DNA of 64,000 nt from Candidatus Manganitrophus noduliformans (lineage in GTDB: Bacteria > Nitrospirota > Nitrospiria > SBBL01 > Manganitrophaceae). The DNA lies in NCBI RefSeq assembly GCF_012184425.1, contig NZ_VTOW01000003.1, positions 558,001-622,000 of the forward strand. Reading direction: 5' to 3'. Shown here piece by piece: positions 25,882 to 33,958 of this stretch. Position 1 is the stretch's first letter; every line of letters starts with the position of its first letter. The position numbers and the translations under genes were made by a program. Under the pieces are notes generated by a model that worked only from the letters and a program-made list of their open reading frames with translations, ran no database searches and was not told where the DNA came from.

Positions 25882-26502
25882 TCACTCCGGTCGGAGCGAA
25901 AAAAAGACCAAGTTGGGCCAACTGGCCGTATAATCAATCTGTGTTAACGAGCAGGAACCGACCACGAGCCGTTTTTGATTTTCAAGGGCCATCCCGAGCG
26001 CGGCGGCGACGATCATCCGGATCGGTCCGACGTGCGTCACCAGGAGGATCGTCTGGCCCGCATGGCGCGCTAATAGGGTCTGAATCGTTTCATCGACCCG
26101 CTTGGCAAAACCGACGAGCGACTCCCCTCCCGCCGGCGTGAAATGGAGCGGGTCTTTCTTCCAGGCCGACCACTCCTCCGGGAAGCGTTGTTGAAGGACT
26201 TCGCTCGTCAGCCCGTCCCACGATCCGAAGGTCCGCTCTCGGAGTCCCTCCGTGGTTTCAATCTTCAACCCGAGCCGATCGGCGGTCGGCCGGGCCGTCT
26301 CTTGCGTCCTGCGCGAGGGGCTGACATAAAGCGCGGCAATCGATTTTCCTTGAAGCCGATCGGGCCAGCCGGCGGCCTGTTTCAGGCCGACCGGATTGAG
26401 CGCCGGATCTTCCACCGAATCACAATAATATCGATTCTCCGGAAAATCGGTGGCTCCATGGCGGAGGAATAAAAACGATGTCGCTTGTTCTTTTGTCCTC
26501 AT
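25882..26502 (-). CDS. Histidine phosphatase family protein
   Basis: 206 residues from the ATG at 26502, seven nt after the ABC permease stop. The catalytic motif is FLRHGATDF (RHG), with SPSRRTQETARPTAD, ERTFGSWDG and the second histidine in LLVTHVGPIRMI, as in PhoE/CobC/GpmB-type enzymes. The substrate cannot be told. Within this operon it may dephosphorylate a biosynthetic intermediate. A long upstream open frame without the motif overlaps the permease gene and was excluded. Confidence 0.9.
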   Translation of the reverse strand: MRTKEQATSFLFLRHGATDFPENRYYCDSVEDPALNPVGLKQAAGWPDRLQGKSIAALYVSPSRRTQETARPTADRLGLKIETTEGLRERTFGSWDGLTSEVLQQRFPEEWSAWKKDPLHFTPAGGESLVGFAKRVDETIQTLLARHAGQTILLVTHVGPIRMIVAAALGMALENQKRLVVGSCSLTQIDYTASWPNLVFFSLRPE

Positions 26503-26509
26503 TAAAATT

Positions 26510-27334
26510 CTAAGAGCGATCCTGACTAAAGATGGAAACGGCTGAGATAACTGAAACGAATGTAAACAGGCCGAGCACCGCCATGCTGATGAAAAAGGAG
26601 GCGTCAAAAACGCCCCGATACGAGGCGCGGACCGCTTCCACTCCATAAGTGGCCGGATTGATCCGGCTGACCATCTGCATCCAGACCGGCATGAAATCGG
26701 TCGGCACCAGCGCGGGGGAGAAGAAAAGGAGGGGGAGCGTCAACATGTTTCCCATCACGACCAACGGCTCTTCTTTTTTCAGGATCATCGCGAGCGCATT
26801 CGAGACGGCGGAAAAGCCGATCGCAAGGAGAAGCACGGCAACCCAGATCCAGAAGAGACCCGCTCCGCGGGGAAAGCCGGCCCCAAGCAGGGCGGCCACG
26901 CCGACCAAGAGAAAAACCTGGATGACGACCGTCAGCCCCGCATGCAACAGACGGCTCAAAACAATGGCGGTCCGGGAAATCGGGGCGACCAGAAGTTTTT
27001 CCATGATTCCAAAAGTCAGGTCTCGAAGCAGGTTCACCCCCGACCAGGAAGAGCCGAACAACACGGTCATGACGATCACCCCCGGTGCGAGGAACTGGAT
27101 GTAATCGGCTTCTGGGAAGCCGGGAAGGCGCGAGAGGTTCTTGAACAATTGACCGAAGATGATCAACCAGAGAAGCGGCTGGACCAGTCCGAAGAAGGTC
27201 CAGATCGGCATCCGCCATGTCATCAGAAGATATTTTTTGAGGAGGGCTGCAGTATCGGCCACCAGCCATTTCACCGGCATTCCTGACGCCGGAACCGGGG
27301 TCGATGTTGGGGCGACAACTATTTTTTGTTCCAT
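26510..27334 (-). CDS. ABC-2 type transporter permease
   Basis: 274 residues from the ATG at 27334, which overlaps the last 16 nt of the ATPase gene in another frame. Six hydrophobic helices are visible, e.g. IWTFFGLVQPLLWLIIFGQL, VIVMTVLFGSSWSG, IFWI-type and FFSPALVPTDFMP. The pattern LLRDLTFGIMEKLLVAPISR is the hallmark of DrrB/ABC-2 permeases. With the ATPase it forms an exporter for a hydrophobic compound or polymer. The Pro-rich cytoplasmic N-terminus (PTSTPVPASGMP) precedes the first helix. Confidence 0.92.
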   Translation of the reverse strand: MEQKIVVAPTSTPVPASGMPVKWLVADTAALLKKYLLMTWRMPIWTFFGLVQPLLWLIIFGQLFKNLSRLPGFPEADYIQFLAPGVIVMTVLFGSSWSGVNLLRDLTFGIMEKLLVAPISRTAIVLSRLLHAGLTVVIQVFLLVGVAALLGAGFPRGAGLFWIWVAVLLLAIGFSAVSNALAMILKKEEPLVVMGNMLTLPLLFFSPALVPTDFMPVWMQMVSRINPATYGVEAVRASYRGVFDASFFISMAVLGLFTFVSVISAVSIFSQDRS

Positions 27335-28572
27335 CCTTGATCCTTCTTCCACTCGCCCTGGGGCCACTCCCCTTGCGGCCACTTTTTCTCGGAGGGTTCT
27401 TCAGGTTTCGCCGGGGTATCGGCTGCGGGATCCTTCGGTTCCGGCTGCTTCCATTGGTTGCCCCACTCTTTTTCCGAGCCGGTTTTTTTCTTCTTCCACT
27501 CGCTTCCCCACTCTTTGCCCGACTCCCCCGATTCCCCTTCCTTCTGCCATTTCTTCGCCCACTCGTTTTCGCCGGAATTGTTGTCCCATTTTTTCCCCCA
27601 GGAGCCCCATCCGGCGGAGTCGTTTTCTTTCTTGTCTTCGTCCGCGAAATTTTTGCCGGTGTATTTTAAAAAGACATCATCGAAAGTGGGACGGGTTAAA
27701 ACGACGGTTTCAGCCGTCAAGCCGAGTTCGTCCACACACTGGAGCAGACGGGGAAGAAGTCCTTTCCCGTTCTCCAGGTAGAGGCGAAGCTGGTTTTCCT
27801 GGCGGATAACTTCTTTGATCCATTCCTTTTGGCGAAAGGAGGCAACGACCGATTCGGAAAGGGGCTGTTTGAAAGTGAGGTGAACGCAGTCCGCGCCGAG
27901 ACTGTCTTTGAGCTGATCGGGGGTTCCGATCGTTTGGACCCTTCCGTGATTTAAAATCCCAACCCGGTGGGCCAGCTGATCGACTTCGTCAAGGTAATGC
28001 GTTGTTAAAAAGAGGGTGACCCCCTGTTCCCGGTTCAGCCGGCGGAGATAATTCCAAAGGTCGGATCGGCTTTGTGGATCGAGTCCCAACGTCGGCTCAT
28101 CGAGGAAGAGGAGTTTGGGCTCGTGAATCAGCGCGGTGGCGATATCCAACTTCCGCTTCATCCCGCCCGACAAGGCCCCCACCCAGAGATCGATCGTCCC
28201 TTTCATATCAAGCAGATCGAGCAAAAAGATCATCCTTTCCTGGAGAGGAGATGCGGGGAGGTGGTAGAGTTTTCCTTGAAGAAGAAGATTTTCGCGGACG
28301 GTCATCGCCGGATCGACGCCGCTTTGCTGACCGACATACCCGAAGGACATCCGAACCGCCAGCGGATTTTCGACGACATCATGGCCGGCCACCCGGACCG
28401 TTCCGGAGGTGGGTCGGAGAAGGGTCGTCAAGATTTTGATGGTGGTCGTTTTTCCGGCCCCATTGGGGCCGAGGAAGCCGAAGACTTCGCCTGAGTGAAC
28501 TTGAAAGCTGATATCGTCGACTGCTTTTCGTCCGGAGGCGTATTCTTTTATCAGGTGCTCGATCTGGATCAT
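27319..28572 (-). CDS. ABC transporter ATPase (DrrA-like) with Trp-rich C-terminal tail
   Basis: 417 residues; typical DrrA-type subunits are about 310-330. Walker A is [10 protein letters not shown], the signature is [12 protein letters not shown], Walker B is LLFLDEP, and the H-loop is LTTHY. The ATPase and its usual C-terminal domain end near residue 307. After that an about 110-residue hydrophilic tail (DNA 27319-27645) contains 13 tryptophans in spaced units such as [21 protein letters not shown] and EWPQGEWKK, mixed with Lys, Glu, Gly and Ser. The tail is cytoplasmic by topology. Its start overlaps the moaC stop by ATGA. The Trp-rich tail resembles the insert of the RND protein encoded 3.5 kb downstream. 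Confidence 0.92.
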   Translation of the reverse strand: MIQIEHLIKEYASGRKAVDDISFQVHSGEVFGFLGPNGAGKTTTIKILTTLLRPTSGTVRVAGHDVVENPLAVRMSFGYVGQQSGVDPAMTVRENLLLQGKLYHLPASPLQERMIFLLDLLDMKGTIDLWVGALSGGMKRKLDIATALIHEPKLLFLDEPTLGLDPQSRSDLWNYLRRLNREQGVTLFLTTHYLDEVDQLAHRVGILNHGRVQTIGTPDQLKDSLGADCVHLTFKQPLSESVVASFRQKEWIKEVIRQENQLRLYLENGKGLLPRLLQCVDELGLTAETVVLTRPTFDDVFLKYTGKNFADEDKKENDSAGWGSWGKKWDNNSGENEWAKKWQKEGESGESGKEWGSEWKKKKTGSEKEWGNQWKQPEPKDPAADTPAKPEEPSEKKWPQGEWPQGEWKKDQGWNKK

Positions 28573-29078
28573 TTCGGGAAGGGCTCGGGACGGGTATAGG
28601 TACCTGACTTGCCGCCGCTTTTGGAGAGAAGGCCGATCTGGCCGAAGCTGATCCCTTTATCGATCGCCTTGCACATGTCATAAATCGTCAGCGCGGTCAC
28701 CGAGACGGCCGTCACCGCTTCCATCTCCACACCGGTCTGGCCGGAGGTTTTGACGGTGGCGTTGATTTGGACGGCGGCCGGGCCCCCATTTTCGGCTGGA
28801 TGGATTTTAAAATGGATATCGACATTGGTGAGAAGAAGAGGATGGCACATCGGGATCAGGTCGGGTGTCCGCTTGGCCCCCATGACGCCGGCCACTTGGG
28901 CCACGGCGAGGACATCGCCCTTCGCAATTTGTCCCGCTTGAATCCGGGCCAAGGTTTCGGGTTTCATATAAACCATGCCGGTCGCCACCGCGGTGCGATG
29001 GGTGTCGGCCTTTCCGGAAACGTCGACCATTCGCGCCCGGCCTTCTTGATTAAAGTGGGTTAACTCGGTTTCCGCCAT
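28569..29078 (-). CDS. moaC: Cyclic pyranopterin monophosphate synthase
   Basis: 169 residues from the ATG at 29078 (GGGAGG 8 nt upstream). Family motifs: [34 protein letters not shown], the [19 protein letters not shown] region and [10 protein letters not shown], with the conserved Lys of the C-terminal half ([18 protein letters not shown]). It performs the second half of the first step in molybdenum-cofactor synthesis, after MoaA. It heads an operon otherwise made of envelope-transport genes; ATGA coupling to the ABC ATPase makes co-expression almost certain. Why a housekeeping cofactor gene leads this operon is unclear. Confidence 0.96.
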   Translation of the reverse strand: MAETELTHFNQEGRARMVDVSGKADTHRTAVATGMVYMKPETLARIQAGQIAKGDVLAVAQVAGVMGAKRTPDLIPMCHPLLLTNVDIHFKIHPAENGGPAAVQINATVKTSGQTGVEMEAVTAVSVTALTIYDMCKAIDKGISFGQIGLLSKSGGKSGTYTRPEPFPK

Positions 29079-29138
29079 GTCAGCGCCTCCCGGAATCATT
29101 CCTTAAGATATAGATAAAGCAGCAGAAATTTCCGGCTG

Positions 29139-29167
29139 AGTCTAACATACGATTCGGTGGGTGTCAA
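29139..29167 (-). promoter_or_regulatory. Sigma-70 promoter of the moaC-led operon
   Basis: Minus-strand TTGACA (29167-29162), 17-nt spacer, TAGACT (29144-29139). Predicted leader about 55 nt to the moaC ATG. It should drive all eight genes down to 20175, since the gaps are short apart from the 189-nt hairpin-bearing gap. Confidence 0.7.
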
Positions 29168-29248
29168 TAAAGTCGGTACTGGAAAACACGAGGCATTTCT
29201 CGCTGAAATCTCTTCCCAATCAAGTGATTATGCGCTAAGGTCCTTTGG

Positions 29249-29277
29249 TTGACAGAATAGGGACATTTAGATATCAT
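29249..29277 (+). promoter_or_regulatory. Sigma-70 promoter of the CBS-protein gene
   Basis: TTGACA (29249-29254), 17-nt spacer, TATCAT (29272-29277). The start site would lie about 20 nt before the ATG, leaving only the GGAGG ribosome-binding site. It is divergent from the moaC promoter, 80 nt away. Confidence 0.72.
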
Positions 29278-29305
29278 TCCGGACGATTGCCTGAAGGAGG
29301 ACAAG

Positions 29306-30115
29306 ATGTCATTGAGGGAGCTGATTCACTCCGACATAAAAAAGACGGGTCCGACGACCACCCTGGTCGAGACGGCCCAAATGATGCGACGGTACAAAAT
29401 CGGCTCCGTTTTTGTAGAAGACGGGGGACAATATATCGGCATCGTTACGGAGAGCGATCTGGTCCGGAAAGGGCTGACCAAGGAGGTTTCCCCCGAGACC
29501 CCGACCCGCTCCGTCATGCACGTGCCGCTGCTTGACATCGACGTTGAAAAAACGCCGATCGAAGCGAATCATTTGATGCATCTGAACGGAATCCGGCATC
29601 TCGCCGTCTCAGAAAGTGGAAAGATCATCGGGATGATCTCCGTCCGGGACCTGGTCCGGTATTTCTCGAACGACAAGAAAAGCCCCCTGCACGCCATGAC
29701 CGATATCGTCAAACCGTTGACCGTTTTAGTCCGTCGCGATATTCAAACGATTGACTCCTTTGCGACGGCCCAGGAAGCGGCGCGAAAAATGGATGAGAAG
29801 AAAATCGGTTCGTTGATGATCGTCGACGAGAAACGGTACGTCGGAATCATCACCGAGACCGATCTGGTCCGAAAGGTGATCGGTTACGGGCTGAGCGCCT
29901 CCAAAATCCCGGTCGGGGTGATCATGAATACGCCGGTTCTCGATATCGACCTCTCCCGGACGATTCAAGAGGCCAACGAGATTATGGCGACGAAGGGGGT
30001 CCGGCACCTGGCCGTGACCGAGAGAGGAGAGATCATCGGCATCCTCTCCATTCGAGATCTGATCGGCATGATCTCGATCCGCGACCTTCCCCGTTTTTTT
30101 TCGAACCAAAAATAA
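29306..30115 (+). CDS. Four-CBS-domain (double Bateman) protein
   Basis: 269 residues, almost entirely CBS motifs. Two near-parallel halves each contain two CBS units: IGSVFVEDGGQYIGIVTESD with IRHLAVSESGKIIGMISVRD, then IGSLMIVDEKRYVGIITETD with VRHLAVTERGEIIGILSIRD. Such modules bind adenine nucleotides or SAM and regulate partner proteins. There is no catalytic domain. The glutamate dehydrogenase gene follows 51 nt downstream on the same strand, so it may report energy status to that enzyme (inference). Strong GGAGG ribosome-binding site and a consensus-like promoter. Confidence 0.93.
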   Translation: MSLRELIHSDIKKTGPTTTLVETAQMMRRYKIGSVFVEDGGQYIGIVTESDLVRKGLTKEVSPETPTRSVMHVPLLDIDVEKTPIEANHLMHLNGIRHLAVSESGKIIGMISVRDLVRYFSNDKKSPLHAMTDIVKPLTVLVRRDIQTIDSFATAQEAARKMDEKKIGSLMIVDEKRYVGIITETDLVRKVIGYGLSASKIPVGVIMNTPVLDIDLSRTIQEANEIMATKGVRHLAVTERGEIIGILSIRDLIGMISIRDLPRFFSNQK

Positions 30116-30166
30116 GTCGGCCCGCCGCGTTGGTCGGACCCTCACTCAATCCGGGGACAAAGCAGG

Positions 30167-31447
30167 ATGGACATCGAACAAGAAAAACGGCATGAGCCGG
30201 AATATATGACCCCCATTTACCGGATGGCGGTGACGCAGTTTGACCAGGCGGCCGACCAGCTTAAGCTGGATCCGAACGTCCGGAAGCGTCTTGTGGTGCC
30301 GAAGCGGGCGATCATGGTCTCCGTTCCGATTCGAATGGACGACTCACACATCGAAGTGTTTCACGGCTATCGGGTCCATCACGACAATACCCTCGGTCCC
30401 TCCAAAGGAGGGATTCGATACCATCCCGATGTGAATCTCGGCGAGGTCTGTGCGCTGGCGATGTGGATGACCTGGAAATGCGCCTTGATGGGCCTTCCCT
30501 TCGGCGGCGCCAAGGGAGGAATCAGCTGCGATCCAAACGCCTTTTCGCGAAACGAGCTGCAGCGGCTGACCCGGCGATATACCGCGGAGATCATCCAGTT
30601 CATCGGGCCGGATGTGGATGTCCCCGCCCCGGATGTCGGCACCAACGAGCAGGTGATGGCCTGGATGATGGATACCTACAGCCAGTTCAAAGGCTACTCC
30701 ATCCCGGAAATCGTCACCGGCAAGCCGATCGTCATCGGCGGCTCCCTCGGGCGAATCGAAGCGACCGGCCGCGGCGTGGTCTACTGCATCATGGAGGCGT
30801 TTAATCATCTCGGAACGAGACCGGAAGGGAAAAAGATCGTTGTTCAGGGGTTTGGGAATGTCGGATCGAACGTCGCGAAGGTCCTTCATCAAGAAGGGTG
30901 TCAGATCATTGCCGTCAGCGATGTCCGCTCCGGTGTTTACAATTCGAAGGGGCTCGATATCCCGGCCCTGCTTCAATATCTCTCGCACAGCCGGTTTATC
31001 GAGGGATTTCCCGGCGGAGAGCCGATCACGAACCGCGCGTTGCTGGAGCTCCCCTGCGATGTCCTGGTGCCGGCCGCCCTCTCGGGCCAGATCACGGAGG
31101 AGAACGCCGGGCGGATTTCATGCACTATTTTGGCGGAGGCGGCGAACGGGCCGACGACCCCCGCGGCCGATCTCATCCTTCAAGATCGAGGAATCTTTTT
31201 AATTCCCGATATCCTGGCCAATGCCGGCGGGGTGACGGTCTCTTACTTCGAATGGGTACAGGATCTTCAGAACTTTTTCTGGAAGGAAAAAGAGATCAAC
31301 GAAAAGCTGCGGGAGATCATGTCGAGCGCCTTCAACGCGGTCTTAACCCTCGCTCAAGAAGAAAAGGTCAATATGCGAATGGCGGCGCTGATGCTCGCCA
31401 TCCGTAAAATCGCCAGCGCCAAGCTGGCGCGCGGCGTTTTCCCCTGA
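30167..31447 (+). CDS. gdhA: Glutamate dehydrogenase family (Glu/Leu/Phe/Val)
   Basis: 426 residues, the length of hexameric GDH. It contains GPSKGGIRYHPDVNLGEV, the catalytic-lysine motif LPFGGAKGGI, DVPAPDVGTNEQVMAWMMDTY and a Rossmann motif VVQGFGNVGSNVA. The residue set and length favour glutamate rather than branched-chain dehydrogenase, though this is not certain. It interconverts 2-oxoglutarate plus ammonium and glutamate. Probably co-transcribed with the CBS protein. It converges on the PilZ gene with only 15 nt between stops and no clear terminator. Confidence 0.9.
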   Translation: MDIEQEKRHEPEYMTPIYRMAVTQFDQAADQLKLDPNVRKRLVVPKRAIMVSVPIRMDDSHIEVFHGYRVHHDNTLGPSKGGIRYHPDVNLGEVCALAMWMTWKCALMGLPFGGAKGGISCDPNAFSRNELQRLTRRYTAEIIQFIGPDVDVPAPDVGTNEQVMAWMMDTYSQFKGYSIPEIVTGKPIVIGGSLGRIEATGRGVVYCIMEAFNHLGTRPEGKKIVVQGFGNVGSNVAKVLHQEGCQIIAVSDVRSGVYNSKGLDIPALLQYLSHSRFIEGFPGGEPITNRALLELPCDVLVPAALSGQITEENAGRISCTILAEAANGPTTPAADLILQDRGIFLIPDILANAGGVTVSYFEWVQDLQNFFWKEKEINEKLREIMSSAFNAVLTLAQEEKVNMRMAALMLAIRKIASAKLARGVFP

Positions 31448-31462
31448 GCATTCTGTCGTAGG

Positions 31463-31810
31463 TTAATTCTGGAGTTTCTCCAAGCGTTTGATGTAAGCAT
31501 AAAGGGCGGGGTTTTTCTTTTCCATATCGTGAAACTCCAACCCGATGGCATATTGACCCGCCGCTTCAAGTGCAGTGGCCCAAACCACTTGACCGTAGAG
31601 CGATTCGTTGATCGCCTTCCCTTCTTCGGTCTTCACTGATATTTTCACGAGCAGCAGATCCCCCTTTTGGTAAGGACCTTTGACGTAAACCCCCATTCCA
31701 TGGATCGAAACATCACGAATCATCGCATCGACCGTTTTTTGAAGACCGTGCGGGGTGATGCGGGCCAACGTCATGAGCGGAACCCGCTTCTGTTTTCTGC
31801 GATTCTCCAT
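31463..31810 (-). CDS. PilZ-domain protein
   Basis: 115 residues, a single PilZ-like domain. It begins MENRRKQKRVPL, the basic RxxxR-type segment that grips cyclic di-GMP (KRVPL context), followed by DVSIHGMGVYVKG (the D/NxSxxG motif) and a C-terminal GQYAIGLEFHDME strand. It probably senses c-di-GMP and affects motility, adhesion or polymer secretion by protein contact. It is the last gene after the phospholipase C-like gene, 18 nt away, and may be in the same transcript. Confidence 0.88.
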   Translation of the reverse strand: MENRRKQKRVPLMTLARITPHGLQKTVDAMIRDVSIHGMGVYVKGPYQKGDLLLVKISVKTEEGKAINESLYGQVVWATALEAAGQYAIGLEFHDMEKKNPALYAYIKRLEKLQN

Positions 31811-31828
31811 GTCTCCTCGTCTTATGTT

Positions 31829-32857
31829 TTATGATGGATGAAGGGGTTCTCTATTAAGATGAATATGACCGACGGAGTCGGAACGCAGGGCGCCGACGGA
31901 GGCGGATTCATCGGAATGGGCGTGACAGCAAAAAAAGCTTTCGATCTCCGCGGGCGGATCGAAGATATAGTCGGTCGGCTCTTTGCGGTGGATCCGTTTT
32001 GAGAATTGACGCAATCTCTTCGCCTCGGCCAGGCGTTGACTCCCGATCGGATCATACCGGTAACAGATCGAGTCTTCCGGATGGTTCAAAACATTGACGA
32101 TCAGGTTGAGACATTTCCGGTTGAGCGACTGGACATATTGCTGAGGAACATCCCAACGCGAGTTCCGCGAGACCAGAGAGACGGCCTGCTGGCGTTTCCC
32201 CAAGTCATACAGCTTGACGGCATGGGTAAAGAGCTTTTTCTTCATGTCGAATGAGACCAGGTCTTTTTTGACGATCTCCTGGACGAAACGATCGCTCTGA
32301 TCGTTGGCCCCCGAGAGGATATCGAGGACCTGCTTCCAATATTTTTGATCGGCGAATTCGTCCGCGCGGAGCTCCCAATAAATATGGCCCAGTCGCGTGG
32401 TGGAGGAGGTCAGATAGAGCTGGTTCGGGACGTAAACGTTGTGGGCGATGATGTCGGCGGCCAGGTGCGCGATGTAGCCGCACGCGAACGACTGCAAGCG
32501 GGGATCGTCCGCCTGTTGGAGAAGCCGCCGGGCGGTCGACCAGTTGTGGCAATGATCGGCATGGTATTTGGAACCTTTGCCGATAAAGATATCGGCGCTG
32601 ACGCAGCCGTATAAGAAATCCCGCGGGAAAGCCCGCAAGACCGGAACCAACGATCCTGCCAGCCATTGAAGATTTTGCAGGAGGGTCGATCCGTGCATCA
32701 TGTGCATCCCGACCCCCCAGGCATAGGCCTCGGCCGAAAAGAGCAAAACACCGAACGCCAGGATCAGCGGCGCGATCCATCTCTTTCCCCGTCCGTTCGA
32801 GCGTTTCCCTTCAGCGGTTTTCTTCCGCGTCGATCTCCGCATGACGAAGTTCCTCAT
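31829..32857 (-). CDS. Exported zinc-dependent phospholipase C-like protein
   Basis: 342 residues from the ATG at 32857, whose ATGA overlaps the upstream stop. A long basic N-region (about 26 residues) precedes a hydrophobic core ending AYA. Cleavage there would leave Trp as residue 1 of the mature protein (WGVGMHMMHG). In the bacterial zinc phospholipase C family the mature N-terminal Trp and nearby His ligate zinc. Further ligand candidates are CVSADIF, HADHCHNW and GYIAHLAADIIAHN. It probably acts on phospholipids or another phosphoester in the periplasm. The C-terminal third is not recognised. Coupling to a nucleotidyltransferase gene is unusual. Confidence 0.82.
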   Translation of the reverse strand: MRNFVMRRSTRKKTAEGKRSNGRGKRWIAPLILAFGVLLFSAEAYAWGVGMHMMHGSTLLQNLQWLAGSLVPVLRAFPRDFLYGCVSADIFIGKGSKYHADHCHNWSTARRLLQQADDPRLQSFACGYIAHLAADIIAHNVYVPNQLYLTSSTTRLGHIYWELRADEFADQKYWKQVLDILSGANDQSDRFVQEIVKKDLVSFDMKKKLFTHAVKLYDLGKRQQAVSLVSRNSRWDVPQQYVQSLNRKCLNLIVNVLNHPEDSICYRYDPIGSQRLAEAKRLRQFSKRIHRKEPTDYIFDPPAEIESFFCCHAHSDESASVGALRSDSVGHIHLNREPLHPS

Positions 32858-33840
32858 CCGCATGCTTCCGTTCGAAACGGACAAGCGCTCCCCCCCCCTT
32901 GTCCCTGATTGAACCTCGCGAGAAATTCACGCCATTCTCGAAAGCGCGCGGAGAGGGTTCGATAACTCGCCTCATCGTCGATATCCAGCGCCGCGCTGCC
33001 GATATTCGTTTCGACCACTTTAAAGCGGGTTTCCAGGAAGCGGCTCATTTCCCGCTCCACCCTGGAGAGGGCAAGGGGCCGACGGAAGAGAGCGGCCAGT
33101 CCGGGCCGGTTGGACTGCGCGAGGAAAACGGCCGTTTGGGCCAACAGGTAAGATTTCAAGACGCTCGGCCATCCCGGCCGTTTTAAAATTTCAAGCATGA
33201 TCCGGATTCGATTTCCGAGGTATTTCTGGTAGCGATGATCGTAGAGTTGTTGAATGTCCCGTCCCGCTCCGATGCGAAGCGGCCGCGCCAGATGGAGATT
33301 ATTCAGCCGATACGCCTGGGTGCGTGTGTAGACGTAGGCCATCTTCATCCCGGGCTGGTCTGCTTTCGGATAGAAGGGGGCCAGGGCCTCCTCCGGGGTG
33401 ACGCCGAGGCAGTAATCCGATTTTTCCATATCCGCTTTGGAGATGAATTCCCGAATTTCAGCGGGTGTGATCAGCGGAATATCGGCCGGGAGGAAGAGGC
33501 CGGGCGGATCGCCGTGGTTCAGCCGATGAATGTCCACGCCGTCGTGATAACCCGGCAGGGAATGGCTGTAGGCGGCCAGGATATTCTCGATGAGACTGTT
33601 CTTTTGTTCAAGAACTTCGATTTTTTTGGAGAAGAGGGTATATGGCAGGGCCCGTTCGATCTCTTCCATTATCTTTTTCTGGGGACCGATGAGATAGATG
33701 CGATCGATTTCGGCCACTTCATCCAAGGCCTTGAGAACGTGAATGAAGAGAGGGTATCCCTCTAATTTCAGGAGGGCCTTATTCGTTCCCAGGATCTGGT
33801 GACTTGCCCCGCGGTCGCCCGCTAAAAGAAATGCGTCCAT
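32854..33840 (-). CDS. MobA-like nucleotidyltransferase with C-terminal extension
   Basis: 328 residues. The first 200 resemble NTP-transferases of the MobA/IspD/CofC type: FLLAGDRGASHQILGTNKALLKLEG (a diverged signature, given here by its ends FLLAGD and NKALL), HVLKALDEV, LFLPADIPLITPAEI and an Asp-containing core. The last 120 residues are helical and of unknown role. Typical MobA is about 200 residues, so this is an extended form. It may activate a sugar or alcohol with CTP, GTP or UTP. The ATGA overlap with the phospholipase C-like gene points to a shared pathway. Confidence 0.72.
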   Translation of the reverse strand: MDAFLLAGDRGASHQILGTNKALLKLEGYPLFIHVLKALDEVAEIDRIYLIGPQKKIMEEIERALPYTLFSKKIEVLEQKNSLIENILAAYSHSLPGYHDGVDIHRLNHGDPPGLFLPADIPLITPAEIREFISKADMEKSDYCLGVTPEEALAPFYPKADQPGMKMAYVYTRTQAYRLNNLHLARPLRIGAGRDIQQLYDHRYQKYLGNRIRIMLEILKRPGWPSVLKSYLLAQTAVFLAQSNRPGLAALFRRPLALSRVEREMSRFLETRFKVVETNIGSAALDIDDEASYRTLSARFREWREFLARFNQGQGGGSACPFRTEACG

Positions 33841-33958
33841 CTTCCATCCTTTGCATCGTTGAAAAGTATCTTAACATAGTCGCATGGGTTTGTCGATTTG
33901 GTTCATCACTATGAAATGAAAGCTTAAATTGAGGATGTTGACTATGTTAAAATAAAGC

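Noticed and set aside
26503-26646. Upstream extension of the histidine phosphatase
   Set aside because: It overlaps the permease gene out of frame, and the RHG motif follows the ATG at 26502 at normal distance.
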